From: Bacteroidales bacterium
Lineage (GTDB): Bacteria > Bacteroidota > Bacteroidia > Bacteroidales > UBA932
Direction of reading: 5' to 3'
NCBI GenBank assembly: GCA_017617655.1
Contig: JAFZVU010000045.1
Span: 1-52,155, forward strand
Length of the DNA: 52,155 nt
Under the pieces are notes generated by a model, which saw only the letters and a program-made list of their open reading frames with translations, ran no database searches and was not told the DNA's origin. Below, piece after piece: positions 8,198 to 14,649 of the stretch. Both the position numbers and the translations under genes were made by a program. Each line of letters opens with the position of its first letter. Position 1 is the stretch's first letter.

Positions 8198-8286
8198 GTG
8201 CGGTAGGTCTGCTAAAAACTGTCCTACCTACCGCGAAAAAGGCCGATTTTGCGGTAGGTCGTCCCAAAAGACGCAGACCTACCGCA
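8198..8286. repeat. Paired REP-like hairpins, copy B
   Basis: Hairpins 8198-8235 (arms GTGCGGTAGGT and CCTACCTACCGC) and 8250-8286 (TGCGGTAGGTC and GACCTACCGCA), with linker AAAAAGGCCGATTTT. It has the same architecture as copies A and C. It sits in the gap between the holin-like gene and the convergent alkD-like gene. Confidence 0.85.
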
Positions 8287-8327
8287 GTCCAATGTAATTA
8301 CATGGTGTGATGAAACAGGATTGAAGG

Positions 8328-9164
8328 CTACTCCGCCTTTCCGGAGAGATATGCCTGCCGTTCAGCCTCCGAAAACTTCTCGATAGCGTAACGCAGCATC
8401 GTTCGCGGCATGGTCTGATAACGGAAATGTTGCGACTTGCCTTCAGAAGAGGTCTGTCGTTCGGGTTCGGGTCCCAGAAGGTACGCTTCGAGAGCGTGCT
8501 TGTCTTTCTTCCCCGCCTCCCGGAGCAGCCAGCCGACGGCTTTGTGGATAAGGTCGTGAGGATGGTGCAGCAAGATATCTGCGATGGCAAAAGTGTCATC
8601 CAGCTGGCCGTGACGTATGAATGTCATTGTACTCACCATGCCAATGCGCTGCTCCCAGATAGTCTTACCGTCGCGCGCCAGGTCGTAGAGCAGTGTGCGG
8701 TCCTTGTCAAGGAGCCATTCGCCAAGAATGTTGTAGCAGCTCAAGTCCACCAGGTCCCAGTTGTTGATGTAGTCAGTGTGCTTCAGATAGAACTGCACGC
8801 AGTCCTCACGCGTCATTGCCAACGCTGATCCAGATGAAACAATCGGATTCGCTATTCCAAGCTCAGACGTCTGCCTGCTTTTGGAAGACGACCTCTTGCC
8901 CGCATGCTTGAAAATTTCAACCAAAGAAAGGAGCGCCGCCAGCCTCACTTCATGATAATCATTGACAATGCATTCTTCAAGTTCGGAAACAGATAAAGAA
9001 TTCCAACTTTGTTTTACGACTTCGCGAGTCACTGGAACCTTGATTCCCAGGAACTTGTCGCCTTCGCCATATTGACCTGGCCCGGTTTTGAAGAAACGGG
9101 AGAGTCCTGCCACTTGTGAAGGGTCTGCATGGGACTGCATCTGCGCCAGCAAAACATTATCCAT
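8328..9164 (-). CDS. AlkD-like DNA alkylation repair protein
   Basis: A 278-aa HEAT-repeat DNA glycosylase-like protein (PF08713) that removes N3- and N7-alkylpurines. Seen: the conserved TGPGQYGEGDKFLGIKVPVTR opening (from about residue 28), HTDYINNWDLVDLSCYNILG (about 130-149) with the family Trp-Asp pair, and the IWEQRIGMVSTMTFIRHGQ helix. Against typical members (about 230-240 aa) it carries two insertions: about residues 89-116 (RSSSKSRQTSELG...) and about 232-247 (PERQTSSEGKSQH). Both are Ser-rich and share an RQTS(S)E string. It diverges from RAYT1, with overlapping palindromic promoter boxes between them. Confidence 0.9.
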   Translation of the reverse strand: MDNVLLAQMQSHADPSQVAGLSRFFKTGPGQYGEGDKFLGIKVPVTREVVKQSWNSLSVSELEECIVNDYHEVRLAALLSLVEIFKHAGKRSSSKSRQTSELGIANPIVSSGSALAMTREDCVQFYLKHTDYINNWDLVDLSCYNILGEWLLDKDRTLLYDLARDGKTIWEQRIGMVSTMTFIRHGQLDDTFAIADILLHHPHDLIHKAVGWLLREAGKKDKHALEAYLLGPEPERQTSSEGKSQHFRYQTMPRTMLRYAIEKFSEAERQAYLSGKAE

Positions 9165-9190
9165 ACTTAAACGTTTAATATACGACTAGG

Positions 9191-9198
9191 CAAAGATA
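9191..9198 (-). promoter_or_regulatory. Candidate -7 box of the alkD-like gene
   Basis: The minus strand reads TATCTTTG, an exact TAnnTTTG match, 26 nt before the ATG at 9164. A TTTG lies 23 nt further upstream (9225-9222), slightly farther than usual. It forms one arm of an inverted repeat with the box at 9205-9212. Confidence 0.5.
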
Positions 9199-9204
9199 AG
9201 GCAA

Positions 9205-9212
9205 TATCTTTA
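9205..9212 (+). promoter_or_regulatory. Candidate -7 box of RAYT1
   Basis: TATCTTTA, 24 nt before the RAYT1 ATG. It is the mirror arm of the alkD box, in AAAGATA-N6-TATCTTT (9192-9211). No good -33 box is visible, so this promoter is weak or needs activation. Confidence 0.3.
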
Positions 9213-9236
9213 CCTCGCTGGCAAAAGTGCCGGTTG

Positions 9237-10115
9237 ATGATTATGAAAGACTTTTATTTGCTCACTACGGAACATCTCGAAAATGGCCTATGGTTCCGTG
9301 ACGACAGTGACTTTAAGGTGGCCATGAATTATGTGGCTATCCAGGCCGCTTGTTGTCCTGATGTTGACGTCCTTGCTTTTATCCTGATGTCGAATCATGT
9401 GCATTTCGTGTTGTATGGTAGACTAATGGATGTAGAAAGGTTTATTTGCCAGTTTAAAAGACGGTATTCACAGTATTTCAGAAACAGGCATGGTGTCCAG
9501 TCGTTTCTACGCAGAAATAAAGTGGATATACGCCCAGTTAATTATGTAGATGATTCACTGAGAAGAGCGATAGCTTATGTCCAGATGAATTGTGTTGCTG
9601 CGAATATCTGTTTGCACCCGAGCCAGTATCAGTGGGGAACCGGCAATTCATTCTTTACGCAATCGAGGTTGTCAGGTAGACCCATAAGCGATTTGTCTGA
9701 ACGGGCACGAGAAAGGATTCTGCGAAGCAATTGCGATTGCCTGCCAAAGGACTGGATACTCAGCGAAGATGGGTATATCTACCCACAATCATATATAGAT
9801 ATTCGTACTGTCGAGACAGTGTATAGAACTCCCAGACGGATGAATTACTTCCTTTCCAGTTCATCAAAAGCCAGGACGCGGATTGAGACTGCCGAGGACA
9901 AACTTCCATCGTTCAGAGACCAGACCATCCTATCAGTTCTACCGGAATTATGTAAAAGTATGTTCAATAAAAACTCATTTGAAGATTTGTCGGAGACAGA
10001 ACAGAACGAATTCGTTCGACAAGTCCGTTTCCGCTTCAGCGCAGATGCCAACCAGATAGCACGAGTCTGTGGAATAACTTATGCTGAAGCAGCACGTCTG
10101 TTGGATAATTACTGA
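9237..10115 (+). CDS. REP-associated tyrosine transposase RAYT1 (Y1/IS200-like HUH domain)
   Basis: A 292-aa single-domain HUH endonuclease. Seen: the metal-binding HxH in LMSNHVHFVLYG (H54, H56), the catalytic tyrosine helix AIAYVQMNCVAANI (Y114) and the partner YQWGTGNSFF. A Bacteroidetes-type C-terminal region ends in a helix-turn-helix-like ANQIARVCGITYAEAARLL (about 270-288), also present in RAYT2. RAYTs cleave and join single-stranded REP hairpins carrying GTAG-type tetranucleotides; here REP pair C begins 12 nt after the stop and every arm holds GGTAG. Start: a TTG at 9234 also fits, but ATG 9237 (or 9243) is preferred. No IS200/605 ends are seen, so it is probably a domesticated RAYT, not an insertion sequence. 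Confidence 0.88.
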   Translation: MIMKDFYLLTTEHLENGLWFRDDSDFKVAMNYVAIQAACCPDVDVLAFILMSNHVHFVLYGRLMDVERFICQFKRRYSQYFRNRHGVQSFLRRNKVDIRPVNYVDDSLRRAIAYVQMNCVAANICLHPSQYQWGTGNSFFTQSRLSGRPISDLSERARERILRSNCDCLPKDWILSEDGYIYPQSYIDIRTVETVYRTPRRMNYFLSSSSKARTRIETAEDKLPSFRDQTILSVLPELCKSMFNKNSFEDLSETEQNEFVRQVRFRFSADANQIARVCGITYAEAARLLDNY

Positions 10116-10126
10116 TTTAATCGAAC

Positions 10127-10221
10127 GGGTGCGGTAGGTCGTTACTTTATTTGACAGACCTACCGCGAAAATGGCTTATTTTGCGGTAGGTAGCACCAAA
10201 TTTGGCCGACCTACCGCACCC
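10127..10221. repeat. Paired REP-like hairpins, copy C (next to RAYT1)
   Basis: Hairpins 10127-10168 (GGTGCGGTAGGTC and GACCTACCGC) and 10181-10221 (TTGCGGTAGGT and GACCTACCGCACCC), with linker AAAATGGCTTATTTT. The linker reverse-complemented (AAAATAAGCCATTTT) matches copy A better, so copy C appears inverted relative to A and B. Confidence 0.87.
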
Positions 10222-10254
10222 GGGGCGGAGAAGGTCCCTTTCGGGAATTATTTC

Positions 10255-10262
10255 TAACTTTG
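10255..10262 (+). promoter_or_regulatory. Candidate -7 box for the GH92 gene
   Basis: TAACTTTG, an exact TAnnTTTG match, 28 nt before the ATG at 10291. No clear -33 box is seen at 19-21 nt, because that position falls just after the REP hairpin. Confidence 0.4.
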
Positions 10263-10290
10263 GAGCCGGGGAAATATCCATACTTAATCT

Positions 10291-12993
10291 ATGAGAAGAC
10301 TTATTTTACTCACTATATTGGCGGTGCTAGTCACAGCAGCAGCGGCGCTGGTACTGTCGAGTTGCGGCAGGCACATTTGCAAGGATTGCGGTAAGAACGG
10401 GATGGAGAACATCCAGTCAGAAGGTCGGGTCGACAGCACCCGGGGAACCCAGGCTGACAACCAGAAGATCGCAGGCCAGACCGCTGACCTTACTGTATAT
10501 GTCGACCCGTTCATCGGCACTGACGGTATGGGTCACACTTTTCCCGGGGCATGCGTACCGTTCGGAGGCGTGCAGGTAAGCCCGGACACCGACACTATTC
10601 CTCACAACGTGGCCGGCAAATACCAGCCGGAAGTGTATTCTCTCTGCGCAGGCTACCGTTACTCCGACAACACTATAACAGGCTTTTCACATACTCATTT
10701 AAGCGGCACCGGGCACTCGGACCTTGGCGACGTTCTTCTGATGCCGACTGTCGGCCAATTGCATCTCAATCCCGGCACTGCGGCCAGACCTGAGCAAGGC
10801 TACAGGAGCCGCTTCAGCCATGAGAGCGAGACTGCCAGCCCCGGCTACTATGCTGTCACCCTTTCTGACTACGACATCCGTGCGGAAGTCACTGCCACAA
10901 CCCGTACCGCACGCCACCGTTACACTTTCCAGGCAGACACCGGAACCGAAGCCTCCCAGCCCCGCCACCTCATCGCAGACCTCTCCCACGGCATCTACGA
11001 TTACGAGGGCAAGACTCTCTGGGCAAGCGTCCGCATGCAAGGCGACAATCTTCTCACCGGCTACCGCATCACCCAGGGCTGGGCACGCGAACGATACACC
11101 TATTTCGCCATCCGTTTTTCTAAACCTGTAACAGACTACGGTTACAAGGAGACTGTCCGCTCGCAGTACAACGGTTTCTGGAGGAAACTCCCCGTTAACC
11201 GCAACTTCCCGGAGATGGCCGGGCGAGGCATAGTCTGCTGGTTCGACTTCGACTGGAGCGGCGACGACACGCTGGAAGTGGAAGTAGCCCTGAGCTCCAC
11301 CTCGGTGGAAGGCGCCCTGAAGAATCTCATTGCCGAATCCATAAGCGAATACAGTCCCGACAGAATCATAGATGCCAGCATTGAGAGTCTCTGCAAGTTG
11401 TCTCAGAACGGAAGCTTGAAGCCCTTCGACGAAATCGCACGAGCAGCAGCTGCAAGCTGGAACAAGGAACTGAGCAAGCTGGAGGCCGTCGGCACTCCGG
11501 ACCAGCTCCGCATGCTCTACACCTCTCTGTACCACACTATGATCAATCCTTCGATCTATAGCGACGTGGACGGAGCATACCGCGGTCTGGACGGAGCAAT
11601 CCATCACACCGACGGCGACAACTACACTGTCTTCTCTCTCTGGGATACCTACCGTGCCGAGCATCCCCTGCTGCTTCTGATGCACCCTCATCGAGCCACC
11701 GACATGGCAGCATCCATGCTGGACCACCAGGCGCAAAGCGCTCACGGCCTGCTGCCTATATGGTCACTGATGGCCAACGAAGGCTGGTGCATGAGCGGCT
11801 ACCACGCAGTATCAGTGCTGGCAGACGCTCTTGGAGTTAATTATGCAAGTGACAGCAAGAAAGCCCGCAACACCGGCGTTACTCCTGACTCCGACCGCAG
11901 CGACATCAGACAGAATGCTGACCGGAAAAGACACGGCCTGCGAGGCAGCCGCCGGGCCCTTAACGAATTCCTGGACATCGAGACAAACAAGACATCGGGC
12001 CAGGCACTCGATCCCGGCCGTGTCCTCGAAGCGATGACCGCCACTTCTACTGTTCCCTATCTGGAAGGTCTCGGCGAATATATGGAGAAAGGCTATGTGC
12101 CTCTCGAAGCATCATCCACCGGAGCTTCCACCACTCTCGAATATGCCTACGACGACTGGACCATCTACCGCACGGCACTGCTCCTTGGCAAGGATTCGCT
12201 GGCAGAAGTCTACAGAAACCGCGCTCTTAACTATCGCAACCTTTTCGACGGCAACAGCCCATTCGCAAGGGCACGCCATGACGACGGCAGCTGGAAAAGT
12301 CCTTCCGACCCGCGACAGACCTACGGCGAGGGTTTCATTGAAGGCAATTCATACAACTTTTCTTTCCACGTTCCGCACGATGTAGCCGGCCTGATAAGCC
12401 TTATGGGCGGCGAGGAGCGTTTCCTGAGCATCCTCGACACGCTCTTCCGGCTTCCTCTGGCTCCGAAGTACTATGCCGACAACGAGGACATCGAGGCTTC
12501 CTGCCTCATCGGAGGCTATGTCCACGGCAACGAGCCTAGCCACCACATCCCCTACCTCTTCCAGTGGACAAGCGAACCCTGGCGCACTGCATACTGGATC
12601 CGCGAGATAATGGAGCGTATGTACATCCCTCAGAAGGACGGTCTCGGCGGCAACGACGACTGCGGCCAGATGAGCGCATGGCACATCTTCTCAGCCATGG
12701 GCTTCTACCCCGTCTGCCCCGGCAGCGGAGAGTATGTTCTCGGCGCGCCCTTCCTTCCCGAGATGACACTTAGGCTGGACAACGGCAAGACCTTCACTGT
12801 CAAGGCGCCGGGAGTAAGCACTGAGAACAGGTACGTCAAGTCAGTGAAACTTAACGGCAAACCCTATACGAAACGCTACATAACACAGCAGGACGTCCTT
12901 CGCGGCGGTGTGCTGGAGTTCGAAATGACCGACAGTCCGGAGCCGGCTTCAGCCCCTGCCCCGGGAGACCTTCCCTACTCTCTTTCACACTAA
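10291..12993 (+). CDS. GH92 alpha-mannosidase, surface or periplasmic lipoprotein
   Basis: A 900-aa exo-acting alpha-mannosidase of the Ca-dependent GH92 family, which trims high-mannose N-glycans and related mannans. A lipoprotein signal is seen (VLSSC, C25). The N-terminal beta-sandwich opens YVDPFIGTDGMGHTFPGACV, followed by GYRYSDNTITGFSHTHLSG. The catalytic (alpha/alpha)6 domain has the family blocks EASSTGASTTLEYAYDDW, HGNEPSHHIPY (E748) and GGNDDCGQMSAW (N788-D790). An unusual hydrophilic insertion of about 55 residues (about 517-572, KKARNTGVTPDSDRSDIRQN onward) interrupts the barrel before EAMTATSTVPYLEG. It is a monocistron behind REP copy C. Linkage preference cannot be read by eye. 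Confidence 0.93.
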   Translation: MRRLILLTILAVLVTAAAALVLSSCGRHICKDCGKNGMENIQSEGRVDSTRGTQADNQKIAGQTADLTVYVDPFIGTDGMGHTFPGACVPFGGVQVSPDTDTIPHNVAGKYQPEVYSLCAGYRYSDNTITGFSHTHLSGTGHSDLGDVLLMPTVGQLHLNPGTAARPEQGYRSRFSHESETASPGYYAVTLSDYDIRAEVTATTRTARHRYTFQADTGTEASQPRHLIADLSHGIYDYEGKTLWASVRMQGDNLLTGYRITQGWARERYTYFAIRFSKPVTDYGYKETVRSQYNGFWRKLPVNRNFPEMAGRGIVCWFDFDWSGDDTLEVEVALSSTSVEGALKNLIAESISEYSPDRIIDASIESLCKLSQNGSLKPFDEIARAAAASWNKELSKLEAVGTPDQLRMLYTSLYHTMINPSIYSDVDGAYRGLDGAIHHTDGDNYTVFSLWDTYRAEHPLLLLMHPHRATDMAASMLDHQAQSAHGLLPIWSLMANEGWCMSGYHAVSVLADALGVNYASDSKKARNTGVTPDSDRSDIRQNADRKRHGLRGSRRALNEFLDIETNKTSGQALDPGRVLEAMTATSTVPYLEGLGEYMEKGYVPLEASSTGASTTLEYAYDDWTIYRTALLLGKDSLAEVYRNRALNYRNLFDGNSPFARARHDDGSWKSPSDPRQTYGEGFIEGNSYNFSFHVPHDVAGLISLMGGEERFLSILDTLFRLPLAPKYYADNEDIEASCLIGGYVHGNEPSHHIPYLFQWTSEPWRTAYWIREIMERMYIPQKDGLGGNDDCGQMSAWHIFSAMGFYPVCPGSGEYVLGAPFLPEMTLRLDNGKTFTVKAPGVSTENRYVKSVKLNGKPYTKRYITQQDVLRGGVLEFEMTDSPEPASAPAPGDLPYSLSH

Positions 12994-13071
12994 GGTGGCT
13001 TTCTTCATAAAAAAGCTTAACTTAGCATTTTATTCAACAGCCGATACAACTGTTCCACTCATACTAAGAAT

Positions 13072-13938
13072 ATGGAGACCCGTCAATACATAGTCGCAGA
13101 CCATCTTTTCACTGTCGAGGCAGAAGAGAGCATCTTCCAGCTGATGGGCAATTACGCCCCTTTCCAGACAGAGCTGGCAGAAGACTCCCCCGCCCCGTTG
13201 TTTTCCCTGACTGTCACTGACGGCGAGGCTATCGATTATGTCGAGGAACTCAACCAGGAAGAAGAGGGCCAGGAGATAATCTGCGGACACACAGACGACG
13301 GCAAATCTGTCTTCGAGACCCGCTGGAACGGCAAATCTGCCGGCTGGCTGGTAAGCACACAGGATTATACCGAAGCCACCCTCCTTCTGAGCGGCTATCT
13401 TCCAAAATCCGCCCTTGACAACGCGCTGATGGTCCTCTTCGCGATGGCGTCAGCAGTCCATGAAACGGCGCTGTTCCATGCCTCGGTTGTGAGCCTTGAC
13501 GGCAAGGGTTACATGTTCCTGGGCCGCAGCGGCACCGGAAAAAGCACTCATGCCAGCCTTTGGAGGAAGTATATTGATGGCACCGCACTGATGAACGACG
13601 ACAACCCTGCAGTGCGCATCAAGCCGGATGGCACGGCCTGGGTCTACGGCTCGCCCTGGAGCGGCAAGACGCCATGCTACAAGAACGTCAAATGCCCTGT
13701 TGGAGGCATCGTCCTTCTCAGCCAGGCTCCCTATAACAAGATTACAAGGCTTGCAGGAGTGGCAGCCTACGCAGCCGTGATGCCCAGCATTTCAGGCAAG
13801 CGCTGGGACAGGAAGATAGCTGATGGCCTTCATCATACCGAAAACACACTGGCCGGCGCCGTACCTGTATGGCATCTGGAATGTCTGCCGGACGAGGCCG
13901 CGGCAAGACTTTGTAAAGACACCATAACAACTGCATGA
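13072..13938 (+). CDS. HPr-kinase-like P-loop protein of a RiPP-type cassette
   Basis: A 288-aa protein with a non-conserved N-terminal half and a C-terminal HPrK-like kinase fold: Walker A GRSGTGKST (151-159), ALMNDDNPAV (172-181) with the acidic pair D176-D177 as in HPr kinases, and YGSPWSGKT (192-200). Homologues occur in lasso-peptide and other RiPP loci, where some phosphorylate the precursor; others are only chaperone-like. It is the first gene of a coupled operon: its stop overlaps the next ATG by 4 nt. It is not a true HPr kinase, since the N-terminal domain and PTS genes are missing. Its substrate, presumably a peptide handled by the downstream PqqD-like protein, is inferred. Confidence 0.75.
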   Translation: METRQYIVADHLFTVEAEESIFQLMGNYAPFQTELAEDSPAPLFSLTVTDGEAIDYVEELNQEEEGQEIICGHTDDGKSVFETRWNGKSAGWLVSTQDYTEATLLLSGYLPKSALDNALMVLFAMASAVHETALFHASVVSLDGKGYMFLGRSGTGKSTHASLWRKYIDGTALMNDDNPAVRIKPDGTAWVYGSPWSGKTPCYKNVKCPVGGIVLLSQAPYNKITRLAGVAAYAAVMPSISGKRWDRKIADGLHHTENTLAGAVPVWHLECLPDEAAARLCKDTITTA

Positions 13939-14390
13939 ACGATGTCGATATCATAAAGGAAGCCGTAAAGCTGGTGCAGGACGGTGTCAGCGTGACCTTC
14001 CCGGTGAAGGGACGCAGCATGATCCCGTTCATAATCGGAGGCAAGGAGAGTGTCATCCTGCAGCAGGCCGGCCCCCTGAAGCCCGGTATAGTTGCGCTAG
14101 CTGAGATTGCTCCTGAGCACTACGTACTGCACCGCATAATAAAAATCGACCGGCAGAAAGGCATCGTAACGCTGATGGGCGACGGCAATGTACGCGGAGT
14201 AGAGCGCTGCGCCCCTGCCTCCATCCTGGCCCGCGCCACTCATGTGGTCGGCAGCGACGGCCGCACCCGCCCTCTGGAGACCCGCGGTCAGCGGTTCAAG
14301 GCCAGGATATGGCGCCTGCTTCTTCCGCTCAGGAGATATCTGCTTGCCGCCTTGAGGATTATTTATAAAAAATACAGATATGAAAATTAA
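13935..14390 (+). CDS. S24/S26-family peptidase (Sec11/SipW-like active site), 151 aa
   Basis: A soluble-looking signal-peptidase-like protease. Motifs: GRSMIPFI with nucleophile S28, YVLHRIIKI with H66 at the place where bacterial type I peptidases have lysine, and TLMGDGN with D83. This Ser/His/Asp set is that of ER-type Sec11 and SipW, not LepB. There is no N-terminal membrane anchor; instead a basic amphipathic C-terminus (ARIWRLLLPLRRYLLAALRI, 123-142) could bind the membrane. In the cassette it is the natural candidate for removing a leader from a peptide recognised by the PqqD-like protein. It overlaps its neighbours on both sides (4 and 11 nt). The peptidase role is family-based. Confidence 0.8.
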   Translation: MNDVDIIKEAVKLVQDGVSVTFPVKGRSMIPFIIGGKESVILQQAGPLKPGIVALAEIAPEHYVLHRIIKIDRQKGIVTLMGDGNVRGVERCAPASILARATHVVGSDGRTRPLETRGQRFKARIWRLLLPLRRYLLAALRIIYKKYRYEN

Positions 14391-14649
14391 GAAAGGATTT
14401 GTGCTTCGCGAGGTCTGCGGACAGAACGTCATCGTAGGCGAAGGCCTGGATGCCATTAACTTCGGCCGCATGCTCAGTCTCAACAATACCGCCGCTTGGA
14501 TATGGAAGGAAGGCATAAGGCAGGGTGAATTCACTGCCCAGAGCCTCGCCGTCGCCATGTGCGAAGAGTACGATGTAGCTCCCGACCGGGCACTGAAAGA
14601 CATTGAGGCCACTCTCGCCCAGTGGCTCGAGCTTAACGTGATCGAATGA
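14380..14649 (+). CDS. PqqD-family RiPP recognition protein (89 aa)
   Basis: An 89-aa winged-helix-like protein: MKIKKGFVLREVCGQNVIVG, a central LNNTAAWIWK (about 45-54) and a helical second half (DIEATLAQWLELNVIE). The pattern of beta-hairpins, the LN-x-TA-x-x-(I/L)W motif and the C-terminal helices is that of PqqD and RiPP recognition elements, which bind precursor leader peptides and present them to modifying enzymes. It overlaps the peptidase by 11 nt and the ABC transporter by 4 nt. No radical SAM, cyclase or YcaO partner is present, so the peptide may only be phosphorylated, cleaved and exported, or be modified elsewhere. Confidence 0.85.
   Translation: MKIKKGFVLREVCGQNVIVGEGLDAINFGRMLSLNNTAAWIWKEGIRQGEFTAQSLAVAMCEEYDVAPDRALKDIEATLAQWLELNVIE

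Noticed and set aside
10699-11745. Long minus-strand frame opposite the GH92 gene (348 codons)
   Set aside because: A shadow of a GC-rich coding strand; the GH92 motifs on the plus strand are unambiguous.
12994-13071. Possible precursor peptide gene just before the HPrK-like gene
   Set aside because: The 78-nt gap has no start codon with a plausible small ORF; nothing supports a precursor here, nor in 16263-16346.
13072-13938. Genuine HPr kinase/phosphorylase of carbon catabolite control
   Set aside because: The N-terminal domain and the HPr/PTS context are missing; RiPP-type neighbours fit better.
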